From Phytohabitans sp036906915 (GTDB lineage: Bacteria; Actinomycetota; Actinomycetes; Mycobacteriales; Micromonosporaceae), in the NCBI RefSeq assembly GCF_036906915.1, contig NZ_JBAKHX010000027.1, forward strand, positions 1-64,000: a stretch of 64,000 nucleotides of DNA, read 5' to 3'. Positions 51,018-59,614 of the stretch are shown here, in pieces. The notes under the pieces were generated by a model. It ran no database searches, had not been told where the DNA came from, and worked only from the letters and a program-made list of their open reading frames with translations. How positions within the stretch are numbered: position 1 is the first letter of the stretch; each line of letters begins with the position of its first letter. The position numbers were made by a program, and so were the translations under genes.

Positions 51018-52014
51018 GGACCTCGATCGCGCGGTCGACAGCGGAGTCGTCGAGGTCCAGGTGCGTGACCAGGCGTGCGGTCCGAGGACCCAGCACGGAT
51101 ACGAGTACGCCGTCCTTCCGGGCCGCGGCCGCGATGGTGGGCGCGTCGTAAGGCGCCTTCGTGAGGTCGAGCGGCACGATGTTGGTGCGCACCGCCCCGG
51201 CGACCACCCCGAACGGTGCCAGCTCCTCGGCCAGCCGCGCTGCCCGAGCGTGGTCGTCGGCGAGCCGCCCCAGGTGATGCTTCAGCGCGTACCGGCCGGC
51301 CGCCGCCAGCACCCCGGCCTGCCGCATCCCGCCGCCGAGCCGCTTGCGGATCACGCGCCCGGCGGCGATCCGCTCCGCCGAGCCGATCACCAGCGACCCC
51401 ACCGGCGCGCCCAGCCCCTTGGACAGGCACACCGACAGCGTGTCGAAGAGCGCGCCGTACTCCTTGAGCGGCACCCCGTCTGCCGCGTGCGCGTGCCAGA
51501 TCCGGGCACCGTCGCAGTGCAGCCGCAGGCCGGCACCGTCGGCGATCCGGCGCAGCTCGCGCAGCGTGGCCAGCGGGATCACCCCGCCGCCGCCCCGGTT
51601 GTGTGTCTGCTCGACCGCGATCGCCGTGGTGGGCACCGCGTGGTATCCGTCGGGTCGCACCATCGCGGCCACCTGGTCGGCGTCGATCGCGGCGCCGACC
51701 GCCGGCCAGGTGCGCGTCGAGATCCCGCCCAGCGCCGCGGCGGCTCCGGTCTCGTAGGTCACCACGTGCGCGTCGGCGTCGCACAGCAGCTCGGTGCCGC
51801 GCGGGGCGACCAGCTGGAGGGCGATCTGGTTGGCCATCGAGCCCGTGGGCGTGAACAGCGCCGCCTCGTGGCCGAAGAGCTCCGCCACCTCGGCTTCGAG
51901 CGCGTTGACGGTCGGGTCCTCGCCGTACACGTCGTCGCCGACCTCGGCCTCGGCGATGGCCTGCCGCATGCCAGCCGTCGGCCTGGTGACCGTGTCGGAC
52001 CGGAGATCGATCAT
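50992..52014 (-). CDS. Low-specificity threonine aldolase family protein
   Basis: This 340-aa PLP fold-type I enzyme has an N terminus MIDLRSDTVTRPTAGMRQA typical of threonine aldolases. The PLP Lys lies in LSVCLSKGLGAPVGS (near residue 205), and HCDGARIWHA carries the Asp contact. The enzyme cleaves L-threonine or allo-threonine to glycine and acetaldehyde. The ATG at 52014 overlaps the stop of aroG (ATGA), so the two are on one transcript. Confidence 0.9.
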   Translation of the reverse strand: MIDLRSDTVTRPTAGMRQAIAEAEVGDDVYGEDPTVNALEAEVAELFGHEAALFTPTGSMANQIALQLVAPRGTELLCDADAHVVTYETGAAAALGGISTRTWPAVGAAIDADQVAAMVRPDGYHAVPTTAIAVEQTHNRGGGGVIPLATLRELRRIADGAGLRLHCDGARIWHAHAADGVPLKEYGALFDTLSVCLSKGLGAPVGSLVIGSAERIAAGRVIRKRLGGGMRQAGVLAAAGRYALKHHLGRLADDHARAARLAEELAPFGVVAGAVRTNIVPLDLTKAPYDAPTIAAAARKDGVLVSVLGPRTARLVTHLDLDDSAVDRAIEVLTRVARGA

Positions 52015-53402
52015 CCCCGGAGCATCTCCGCGACCAGGAACGCCAGCTCCAGTGACTGCTGGGTGTTGAGCCGCGGGTCGCACGCCGTCTCGTACCGGTC
52101 GGGCAGGTGCACGTCTTCGATCGCCTGCGCACCGCCCAGGCACTCGGTGACGTCTTCACCGGTCAGCTCGATGTGCATGCCACCGGGGTGCGTGCCCAGG
52201 TTGCGATGCACTTCGAAGTACCCGAGCACCTCGTCGACGATCCGGTCGAAGTGCCGCGTCTTGTACCCGTTCGACGACTCGATCGTGTTGCCGTGCATGG
52301 GGTCGCACTGCCAGACCACCTTGGCGCCGCTGGCGTGCACCTTCTCCACGATCGGCGGCAGCGAGTCGCGCACCTTGTGGTTGCCCATCCGCGCCACCAG
52401 CGTGAGCCGGCCCGGCACGTTGTCCGGGTTGAGCTTCTCGCACAGCTCGATGGCCTGCTCCGGCGTGGTGGTCGGGCCGAGCTTGACGCCGATCGGGTTG
52501 GCGATCCGCGACACGAAGTCGATGTGCGCCCCGTCGATCTGCCGGGTGCGTTCGCCCACCCACAGGAAGTGGCCCGACAGCCCGTACGCCTTGCCGCTCG
52601 CCACCCGGGTCAGCGCCCGGTCGTACTCCAGCGCCAGCGCCTCGTGTGAGCAGTACAGCGTGACCGTGCGCAGGGCCTCTTCGTCCTGCATGCCGCAGGC
52701 CTGGATGAACGCGAGGGCCCGGTCGATCTCGCGGGCGATCGCCTCGTACCGCTCGCCGGCCGCCGACCGCCGGACGAAGTCCTTGTTCCAGTCGTGGACG
52801 GCGTGCAGGTCGGCGAGGCCTCCGCCGAGGTACGCCCGGAGCATGTTCATCGCGGCCGCCGAGTTCGCGTACGCCCGGATCATGCGCTGCGGGTCGGCCA
52901 CCCGCGCCTCGGGCGTCGCGTCGAGCGAGTTGATCATGTCGCCGCGGTAGGCCGGCAGCCCCAGCGCGTCAGTCGGCGCCGAGCGCGGCTTCGTGTACTG
53001 CCCGGCTACCCGGGCGACCTTGACCACCGGCAGCGACGCGCCGTAGGTAAGCACGACCGCCATTTGCAGGAGGGTGCGCGCGTTCGCGGAGAGGTGGCTG
53101 TCGGTGTTGTCGGCGAACGTCTCGGCGCAGTCGCCGCCCTGTAGTAGGAAAGCCTCGCCCGCGCACACGAGCGCCAGCCGCTCCCGCAGCCGTTCGACCT
53201 CGTAGGGCGCTACGACGGGAGGCACGCTGTCGAGGACGGCGCACACCTCACCGACGACCGACGGGTCCGGCCACGGCGGCGTCTGGGCGCGCGGCAGGTC
53301 ACGCCAATGGTCCAGCCCAAGGGCCCTGACCTCGGCGGAGTCGTCGGTGGGCCGTCCGATCTCAAGCCCCGGGTTACGTACCTGATGCCACTCCTGGCGC
53401 AT
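52011..53402 (-). CDS. aroG: Class II 3-deoxy-7-phosphoheptulonate synthase
   Basis: This 463-aa type II DAHP synthase starts the shikimate pathway. Characteristic motifs are LLQGGDCAETFADN (metal-binding Cys near residue 90), RVAGQYTKPRS, GxHFLWVGERTRQ, VKLGPTTTPEQAIELCEKLNP, CDPMHGNTIESSNGYKTR and GGMHIELTGEDVTEC. The ATG at 53402 has TAAGCT 6 nt upstream on its strand, giving a leaderless mRNA. The M. tuberculosis homologue Rv2178c is likewise near pknL. Confidence 0.95.
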   Translation of the reverse strand: MRQEWHQVRNPGLEIGRPTDDSAEVRALGLDHWRDLPRAQTPPWPDPSVVGEVCAVLDSVPPVVAPYEVERLRERLALVCAGEAFLLQGGDCAETFADNTDSHLSANARTLLQMAVVLTYGASLPVVKVARVAGQYTKPRSAPTDALGLPAYRGDMINSLDATPEARVADPQRMIRAYANSAAAMNMLRAYLGGGLADLHAVHDWNKDFVRRSAAGERYEAIAREIDRALAFIQACGMQDEEALRTVTLYCSHEALALEYDRALTRVASGKAYGLSGHFLWVGERTRQIDGAHIDFVSRIANPIGVKLGPTTTPEQAIELCEKLNPDNVPGRLTLVARMGNHKVRDSLPPIVEKVHASGAKVVWQCDPMHGNTIESSNGYKTRHFDRIVDEVLGYFEVHRNLGTHPGGMHIELTGEDVTECLGGAQAIEDVHLPDRYETACDPRLNTQQSLELAFLVAEMLRG

Positions 53403-53432
53403 GCCCAAAGCTTAGGTCCCCCGCGCCCCCGG

Positions 53433-54029
53433 TTACGACGGCGGGTGCCAGGCGGGGTCGCGGCCGAAAGCGGCCACCAAACGCTCAAGTTCCCCGGCGC
53501 CGCTCCCCAGGTCGACGCGTGGGGCGATCATGCCGGATTCGCGGTACGCCTCCTCCTGGCTCGCGAACCACTGCGCGCACGCCCGCACCACGTCGGCGTC
53601 CGTGCGGGTGTCGGCGCCGATCGCGGTCGCCAGGTCCCAGCCGTGCACGATGTGCTCGGCGACGAGCTGGTTGACGTACTCCGAGATCGGCGCGTCGCCG
53701 AACGACAGGTGCACGGTCCGGTCCAGCGCGCCGGGTGTGGCCAGCTCGCGTACCGCCTCGTCCGCCGCCTCGCGCGCGTTGCCGGCGGGGTCGGCGCCGA
53801 GCACGTCGCCCTCGAAGCGGTCGCCGACCTCGGCGATGGTCGCGCCCTGGAAGAGCGGCAGCGCCCACCGGTCCTCGTACACGACGTGGTTGACGAGCGT
53901 GCGCACGTCCCAATCCTCACACGGGGTCGGCGCCTTCCACTGGTCGTCGCGGACCTGCGACACCCGGCCCGTGAACTCCGCGAGGCTGCGCCGGTAGATC
54001 GCCAGCAGCTCCATAAGCGGATTGTTCAC
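53433..54029 (-). CDS. TIGR03086 family DinB-like metal-binding protein
   Basis: This 198-aa helical-bundle protein of the mycothiol-dependent maleylpyruvate isomerase N-terminal type has TPCEDWDVRTLVNHVVYEDRW (first His), then EYVNQLVAEHIVHGWDLATAIG (later His ligands). Members are small-molecule-modifying enzymes or thiol-dependent isomerases; the substrate is unknown. The start may be the GTG at 54029 or the ATG at 54014. It lies 10 bp after the DUF6807 gene on the same strand. Confidence 0.87.
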   Translation of the reverse strand: MNNPLMELLAIYRRSLAEFTGRVSQVRDDQWKAPTPCEDWDVRTLVNHVVYEDRWALPLFQGATIAEVGDRFEGDVLGADPAGNAREAADEAVRELATPGALDRTVHLSFGDAPISEYVNQLVAEHIVHGWDLATAIGADTRTDADVVRACAQWFASQEEAYRESGMIAPRVDLGSGAGELERLVAAFGRDPAWHPPS

Positions 54030-54039
54030 CCACGACGGG

Positions 54040-54831
54040 TCATTGAATGGTTTCAGGCTCCAAAGTGCCGTCGGCGACCAGCACCCGGTAGCGGCGCCGC
54101 AGGGCCGTTCCTGCCGGGACGGCCAGCGGCTGCTCCCACGCGAGCGCCGCGCAGACGCCCGGGTAGCCGCCTACCCGGACGAACCAGTGGTCGTCGTCCG
54201 CGATTCCAGAAAAGACCAGCGTGTACTCGGAACCGCGCACCGCCACCCATGGCTCGACGCTGCCGTGCGCCTTCTCCTCACCGTCCACTGTGGCTGTGAA
54301 GACCTCAGGTGTACCCGACGGAAGCCGCCAGAAGAAACCGCCATAGCCCGCGTTTCCGGGGCGACCGTTGGTGGCTGGGCTGCCGAGCTCGATGTCGCGC
54401 CCTTCCGGGGCGGTGAGCGTGAACCCAAAATCCAGCGTCCAGCCCTGCGGGTCCGGAAGCGCCTCGATGACGCGTTCCTCGGTCAGCAGCGTCTCCCCGG
54501 CCGGGTCGACCCACCGCAGCCGGTGTGCCAGCTTCGAGTCGGTGCGCTCGATCCACGCGTCGTGCGTGATGCGCCCGTGGTCCTCGAGCCACGTGTATCC
54601 GGCGTCCCGCACATAGGTGCGGCCGCCCCAGATGTTGGTGCCCGACACGTCCTGCACGGCGAGGCTGACGCCGAGATGCCAGCGGTGGTCTTCGGGAAAC
54701 ACGTCGGTGACGGTCACGCCGCCGAGCGTCCGGACGGGGTGCAGGTACGGCCGGGGCGACAGCGTGGGGTCGATGTCGGGCTCCAACACGTACTTGGCCA
54801 CCGTCTGTCCGGCCACCACCAGCTCAGTCAT
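54040..54831 (-). CDS. PmoA/DUF6807 family protein
   Basis: This 263-aa beta-rich protein is of the so-called methane oxygenase PmoA family (PF14100), named for a similarity and not shown to oxidise methane. Motifs include RPYLHPVRTLGGVTVTDVFPEDHRWHLGVSL and DLGSPATNGRPGNAGYGGFFWR. Members often sit in sugar utilisation clusters. It is divergent from the LacI regulator of the rhamnose operon, so it may be co-regulated. Confidence 0.82.
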   Translation of the reverse strand: MTELVVAGQTVAKYVLEPDIDPTLSPRPYLHPVRTLGGVTVTDVFPEDHRWHLGVSLAVQDVSGTNIWGGRTYVRDAGYTWLEDHGRITHDAWIERTDSKLAHRLRWVDPAGETLLTEERVIEALPDPQGWTLDFGFTLTAPEGRDIELGSPATNGRPGNAGYGGFFWRLPSGTPEVFTATVDGEEKAHGSVEPWVAVRGSEYTLVFSGIADDDHWFVRVGGYPGVCAALAWEQPLAVPAGTALRRRYRVLVADGTLEPETIQ

Positions 54832-54875
54832 CCGGACAGCGTACTTCGGCTCAGGTACGCTGCTGCTTTCGGAAG

Positions 54876-55919
54876 GTGGTGGCAGTGCCGGGACCAGCGG
54901 TGAGCATCCGCGACGTGGCGCATCACGCGGGCGTGTCCGTGGGCACGGTGTCCAATGTGCTCAACCGGCCCGACATCGTCGCGCCCACCACCCGATCCCG
55001 CGTGCTCGCGGCGATCAGCGAGCTGGGTTTCGTGCCCAACGACGCCGCCCGGCAGCTGCGCCGCGGCCGGGGCCGCACGCTCGGTCTGGTCGTGCTCGAT
55101 GTCGCCAACCCGTTCTTCACCGACGTGGCCAAGGGTGTCGAAGACACCACCGGCGCGGCCGGCATGGCCGTCATCTTCTGCAACAGCGACGGCGACCCCA
55201 ACAAGGAAAGCGCCTATCTCGACCTGCTGGAGGAGCAGCGGGTCCAGGGAGTGCTCATCACGCCGATCGACGACGCCAACACCCGGCTGGTCCGGCTGCG
55301 CGACCGGGGCGTGCTGGTGGTGCTTCTCGACCGCCGCTCGCCGCGCCCTGACCTGTGCTCGGTGTCGGTCGACGACCGGCTGGGCGGCGAGCTGGCGATG
55401 CGCCACCTGATCGAAAACGGGCACCGGCGCGTCGCGTTCGTCGGCGGCCCGCACCGGCTGGAGCAGGTGCGCGACCGGTACGAGGGCGCGATGCAGGCGC
55501 TCGCCGCGGCCGACCTCGACGCGGAAGTCCTGCGCCGGTTCGACACCCCGGGCACCACGGTCGCCGCCGGCCGCGACGCCGCCGCCCGCATTCTCGGCAT
55601 GCCGCGCTCGGCGCGCGCCACGGCGGTGTTCTGCGCCAACGACCTGCTGGCGCTCGGCGTGCTCCAGGGCCTGACCCGACAGAAGGTGCGGGTGCCGGAC
55701 GACATCGCGCTAGTCGGATACGACGACATCGACTTCGCGGCCGCCGCGGCGGTGCCGCTGTCGTCGGTACGCCAGCCGCGGCAGCGCCTCGGGCAGACCG
55801 CCGCGACCCTGCTACTCGAAGAGGCCAACAGCCCTGAAACCCACCGGCACCAGCAGGTGATCTTCGAGCCGGAGCTGGTCGTGCGCGAATCCAGCCAGTT
55901 CGTCCGTAGCGCCGGCTGA
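54876..55919 (+). CDS. LacI family transcriptional regulator, probable rhamnose regulator
   Basis: This 347-aa protein has an N-terminal LacI HTH (SIRDVAHHAGVSVGTVSNVLNRPD, about residues 10-33) and hinge helix, then a periplasmic-binding-protein-like ligand domain (GLVVLDVANPFFTDVAKGVE ... VFCANDLLALGVLQGL ... VGYDDIDFAAAAAVPLSSVRQP). It is coded just upstream of rhaM-rhaI-aldolase-rhaB. A LacI-type palindrome at 55965-55976 lies in that promoter, so it probably represses the operon until L-rhamnose or a metabolite binds. The start may be 54876 or a GTG 15 bp on. Confidence 0.9.
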   Translation: MVAVPGPAVSIRDVAHHAGVSVGTVSNVLNRPDIVAPTTRSRVLAAISELGFVPNDAARQLRRGRGRTLGLVVLDVANPFFTDVAKGVEDTTGAAGMAVIFCNSDGDPNKESAYLDLLEEQRVQGVLITPIDDANTRLVRLRDRGVLVVLLDRRSPRPDLCSVSVDDRLGGELAMRHLIENGHRRVAFVGGPHRLEQVRDRYEGAMQALAAADLDAEVLRRFDTPGTTVAAGRDAAARILGMPRSARATAVFCANDLLALGVLQGLTRQKVRVPDDIALVGYDDIDFAAAAAVPLSSVRQPRQRLGQTAATLLLEEANSPETHRHQQVIFEPELVVRESSQFVRSAG

Positions 55920-55926
55920 CTCTTTC

Positions 55927-55956
55927 TTGACACGCTCCGAGTAACGCTCGTATGTT
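55927..55956 (+). promoter_or_regulatory. Sigma-70-type promoter of the rha operon
   Basis: TTGACA (55927-55932) and TATGTT (55951-55956) are separated by 18 bp. This is the best -35/-10 pair seen in the window. The LacI-type operator lies about 9 bp downstream, over the probable start site. Confidence 0.75.
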
Positions 55957-55964
55957 GTAATCGT

Positions 55965-55976
55965 TGAAACGGTTCA
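55965..55976. promoter_or_regulatory. LacI-type operator of the rha operon
   Basis: TGAAACGGTTCA has the central CG and flanking TGAA/TTCA symmetry of LacI-family sites (10 of 12 symmetric). It overlaps the expected start of transcription. Just beyond, GGTTCATTACTGAT and GGTTCGTTACTGAT (55971 and 55988) are direct repeats 17 bp apart. Confidence 0.7.
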
Positions 55977-56023
55977 TTACTGATCAGGGTTCGTTACTGA
56001 TAGCGGCACGTTTCGGAGGCGGC

Positions 56024-56404
56024 ATGCGGCGCGTCTGCTTCATATTGCGGGTCAAGCCGGACCGGCTGGCGGAGTACCGGGAGCGGCACGCTGCCGTCTG
56101 GCCCGAGATGCTGGCCGCCCTGCGCGACACCGGGTGGCACGACTACTCCCTCTTCCTGCACGACGACGGCCTCCTCGTGGGGTACTTCCTGACCGAGGAC
56201 CTGGCCGCCTCGCTCGCCGGGATGGAGCGCACCGACGTCAACGCGCGCTGGCAGGCGGAGATGGCGCCCTTCTTCGAAAACCTTGACGGACGGCGGCCCG
56301 ACGAGGGCTTCGTCGTCCTGGAAGAGATCTTCAACCTTGACGACCAGCTTGCCTCATCACTCTCCGCCCCCCAACCCCCTCACACGGAGGCCCTCAATGA
56401 CTGA
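56024..56404 (+). CDS. rhaM: L-rhamnose mutarotase
   Basis: This 126-aa dimeric mutarotase interconverts alpha and beta L-rhamnose. The sequence shows VCFILRVKPDRLAEYRERHAAVWPEM (Tyr and His near residues 18-22), GWHDYSLFLHDDGLLVGYF, and a C-terminal LEEIFNLD. The ATG at 56024 follows CGGAGGCGGC. Its end overlaps rhaI by 8 bp. First gene of a four-gene rhamnose operon. Confidence 0.93.
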   Translation: MRRVCFILRVKPDRLAEYRERHAAVWPEMLAALRDTGWHDYSLFLHDDGLLVGYFLTEDLAASLAGMERTDVNARWQAEMAPFFENLDGRRPDEGFVVLEEIFNLDDQLASSLSAPQPPHTEALND

Positions 56405-57557
56405 CCACGTACGGGCGGCGCTGCGGGCCCAGCAGATCGAGGTGCCCTCGTGGGCGTACGGGAACTCGGGCACCCGGTTCAAGGTGTTCGCCCAGAAGGG
56501 CGTCCCGCGCAACCCGCAGGAGAAGATCGCGGACGCCGCGCAGGTGCACAAGTACACCGGCGTCTCCCCCATCGTGTCGCTGCACATCCCCTGGGACAAG
56601 GTCGACGACTACGAAGCGCTGGCCAAGTACGCGGGCGATCTCGGGGTGCGGATCGGCGGCATCAACGCCAACGTCTTCCAGGACGACGACTACATGCTCG
56701 GCAGCGTGACGAACCCGGACCCGCGGGTGCGGCGCAAGGCGCTCGACCACCTGCTGGAGTGCGTCGACATCATGGACGCCACCGGGTCGCGCGATGTGAA
56801 GCTGTGGTTCTCCGACGGCACCAACTATCCCGGGCAAGACTCGATCCGGGCCCGCCAGGACCGCCTCGCCGAGGCGCTGAGCGCGGTGTACGAGCGGCTG
56901 GGCGACCACCAGCGCATGCTGCTGGAGTACAAGCTGTTCGAGCCGGCCTTCTACACCATGGACGTGCCCGACTGGGGCACCGCTTACGCGCACTGCATCC
57001 GGCTGGGCCCGAAGGCGCAGGTGGTCATCGACACCGGTCACCACGCGCCGGGCACGAACATCGAGTTCATCGTCGCGTTCCTGCTCCGCGAGGGAAAGCT
57101 GGGCGCCTTCGACTTCAACTCCCGCTTCTACGCCGACGACGACCTGATGGTGGGCGCGGCGGACCCGTTCCAGCTGTTCCGGATCATGCACGAGATCGTC
57201 CAGGCGGACGCGTTGCGCGCTGACTCGGGGATCAACTTCATGCTCGACCAGTGCCACAACATCGAGCCGAAGATCCCCGGCCAGATCCGCTCGGTGATGA
57301 ACGTGCAGGAGGCCACCGCCAAGGCGTTGATCGTCGACGCGGCGGCACTCGGCGCCGCGCAGCAGGCCGGCGACGTGCTGGGCGCGAACGCGGTGCTGAT
57401 GGACGCGTACAACACGGACGTCCGGCCGCTGCTCGCCGAGGTGCGCGCGGAGATGGGCCTTTCCCCGGACCCGATGGCGGCGTACGCCCGGTCCGGGTAC
57501 GCGGAGAAGATCGTGGCCGAGCGGGTCGGCGGCCAGCAAGCCGGGTGGGGTGCCTGA
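56397..57557 (+). CDS. rhaI: L-rhamnose isomerase
   Basis: This 386-aa isomerase of the Pseudomonas stutzeri-type family converts L-rhamnose to L-rhamnulose. Motifs carrying metal ligands and catalysis are visible: LLEYKLFEPAFYTMDVPDWGTAY, QVVIDTGHHAPGTNIE, GAFDFNSRFYADDDLMVGAADPFQLF. The ATG at 56397 has GGAGG about 8 nt upstream and overlaps rhaM. The next gene begins with ATGA/TGATG overlap. Confidence 0.93.
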   Translation: MTDHVRAALRAQQIEVPSWAYGNSGTRFKVFAQKGVPRNPQEKIADAAQVHKYTGVSPIVSLHIPWDKVDDYEALAKYAGDLGVRIGGINANVFQDDDYMLGSVTNPDPRVRRKALDHLLECVDIMDATGSRDVKLWFSDGTNYPGQDSIRARQDRLAEALSAVYERLGDHQRMLLEYKLFEPAFYTMDVPDWGTAYAHCIRLGPKAQVVIDTGHHAPGTNIEFIVAFLLREGKLGAFDFNSRFYADDDLMVGAADPFQLFRIMHEIVQADALRADSGINFMLDQCHNIEPKIPGQIRSVMNVQEATAKALIVDAAALGAAQQAGDVLGANAVLMDAYNTDVRPLLAEVRAEMGLSPDPMAAYARSGYAEKIVAERVGGQQAGWGA

Positions 57558-59614
57558 TGTCCACGGTCGAAGAGCTGATCGCCCGCTCCAACCGGCTGGG
57601 CGCCGATCCCCGCAACACCAACTACGCCGGTGGCAACACCTCCGCCAAGGGGTCCGATGTGGACCCGGTGACCGGCCAGCCGGTCGATCTGGTGTGGGTC
57701 AAGGGTTCCGGCGGCGACCTCGGCACGCTCACTGCCGCCGGGCTGGCCGTGCTGCGCCTCGACCGGCTCCGCGCGCTGACCGAGGTGTACCCCGGTATCG
57801 TCGGCTCTGCCGACAGGGCGGATCCGGCGCGCGAAGACCTCATGGTTCCTCTTTTCGACTACTGCCTGCACGGGCGGGGCGGGGCAGCGCCGTCGATCGA
57901 CACCGCCATGCACGGCCTGGTCGACGCCCCGCACGTCGACCACCTGCACCCCGACGCGGGCATCGCGTTCGCGACCGCCGCCGACGGCGAGGCGCTGACG
58001 AAGGAGTGCTTCGGCGACCGGGTCGTATGGGTGCCGTGGCGCCGCCCCGGCTTTCAGCTCGGGCTCGACATCGCCGCCGTCAAGGCCGCCAACCCGCGCG
58101 CGATCGGCGTGATCCTCGGCGGGCACGGCATCACAGCGTGGGGTGCCACGAGCGAGGAGTGCGAGGCCAACTCGCTGGAGATCATCCGCACCGCGCAGGC
58201 GTTCATCGACGAGCGCGGCCGCTCCGAGCCGTTCGGGCGGGTCGTCGACGGGTACGCCCCGCTGCCGGCCGACGAGCGGCGAGCGCGCGCGGCGGCGCTG
58301 GCACCGGTGATCCGCGGCCTGGCCTCCACCGACCGGCCGCAGGTCGGCCACTTCACCGACAGCGACCCGGTGCTCGACTTCGTGTCCCGTGCGGAGCACA
58401 CCCGGCTGGCCGCGCTCGGCACCTCGTGCCCCGACCACTTCCTGCGCACCAAGGTCCGCCCGCTGGTGCTCGACCTGCCACCCACCGCGCCTCTCGACGA
58501 GGCGGTGGCCCGGCTGAAGGACCTGCACGCCGCCTACCGCGACGACTACCGCGCCTACTACGAGCGGTTCGCCAGCCCCGATTCGCCGCCCATGCGCGGC
58601 GCCGACCCGGCGATCGTGCTCGTGCCGGGCGTCGGCATGTTCTCGTTCGGCGCCAACAAGCAGACCGCCCGGGTGGCTGGCGAGTTCTACGTCAACGCCA
58701 TCAACGTGATGCGCGGCGCAGAGGCCATCTCCAGCTACGCGCCGATCGACGAGTCGGAGAAGTTCCGCATCGAGTACTGGGAGCTCGAAGAGGCCAAGCT
58801 GCGCCGCATGCCCAAGCCGAAGCCGCTCGCCACCCGGGTCGCGCTGGTCACCGGGGCGGGCTCGGGCATCGGGCGGGCCATCGCGCTCCGGCTGGCCGCC
58901 GAGGGCGCCTGCGTCGTGGTCGCCGACCGCGACGCCTCGTCGGCGGCGACCGTGGCGACCGAGATCGGCGGCACCGACGTGGCCGTGCCGTGCACTGTGG
59001 ACGTGACTGACGAGGCGGCCGTCCAAGCGGCGGTCGACGCGACCGCGCTCGCCTTCGGCGGCGTCGACCTGGTCGTCAACAACGCCGGCCTGTCCATCTC
59101 CAAGCCGCTGCTGGAGACCACCGAGGCCGACTGGGACCTGCAGCACGACGTGATGGCGAAGGGTTCGTTCCTGGTGGCCAAGGCGGCCGCGCGGGCGATG
59201 GTGGCGCAGGGCATGGGCGGCGACATCGTCTACATCTCCAGCAAGAACTCGGTTTTCGCCGGCCCCAACAACGTCGCCTACGGCGCCGCCAAAGCGGATC
59301 AGGCCCATCAGGTACGCCTGCTCGCCGCCGAGCTCGGCGAGCATGGCATCCGGGTCAACGGCGTCAACCCCGACGGCGTGGTGCGGGGCTCGGGCATCTT
59401 CGCCGGCGGCTGGGGCGCGAAGCGGGCGGCGGTCTACGGCGTACCGGAGGAGGAGCTCGGCGCCTACTACGCCAAGCGCACGCTGCTGAAGCGGGAGGTC
59501 CTGCCCGAGCACGTGGCGAACGCGGTGTTCGCGCTGACGGCAGGCGAGCTGTCACACACGACCGGGCTGCACGTGCCGGTCGACGCCGGCGTGGCGGCGG
59601 CCTTCCTGCGATGA
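57557..59614 (+). CDS. Bifunctional rhamnulose-1-phosphate aldolase/L-lactaldehyde dehydrogenase-type SDR
   Basis: This 685-aa fusion has an N-terminal class II aldolase domain (about residues 1-400) with AGGNTSAKG, metal-binding HVDHLHPDAGIAF and GGHGITAWG. The C-terminal short-chain dehydrogenase (about 430-685) has VTGAGSGIGRAIALRL, NNAGLSISKPLLETT and the catalytic Ser/Tyr/Lys in YISSKNSVF and VAYGAAK. It would cleave rhamnulose-1-phosphate and process lactaldehyde. It overlaps rhaI by one base and rhaB by four. Confidence 0.92.
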   Translation: MSTVEELIARSNRLGADPRNTNYAGGNTSAKGSDVDPVTGQPVDLVWVKGSGGDLGTLTAAGLAVLRLDRLRALTEVYPGIVGSADRADPAREDLMVPLFDYCLHGRGGAAPSIDTAMHGLVDAPHVDHLHPDAGIAFATAADGEALTKECFGDRVVWVPWRRPGFQLGLDIAAVKAANPRAIGVILGGHGITAWGATSEECEANSLEIIRTAQAFIDERGRSEPFGRVVDGYAPLPADERRARAAALAPVIRGLASTDRPQVGHFTDSDPVLDFVSRAEHTRLAALGTSCPDHFLRTKVRPLVLDLPPTAPLDEAVARLKDLHAAYRDDYRAYYERFASPDSPPMRGADPAIVLVPGVGMFSFGANKQTARVAGEFYVNAINVMRGAEAISSYAPIDESEKFRIEYWELEEAKLRRMPKPKPLATRVALVTGAGSGIGRAIALRLAAEGACVVVADRDASSAATVATEIGGTDVAVPCTVDVTDEAAVQAAVDATALAFGGVDLVVNNAGLSISKPLLETTEADWDLQHDVMAKGSFLVAKAAARAMVAQGMGGDIVYISSKNSVFAGPNNVAYGAAKADQAHQVRLLAAELGEHGIRVNGVNPDGVVRGSGIFAGGWGAKRAAVYGVPEEELGAYYAKRTLLKREVLPEHVANAVFALTAGELSHTTGLHVPVDAGVAAAFLR

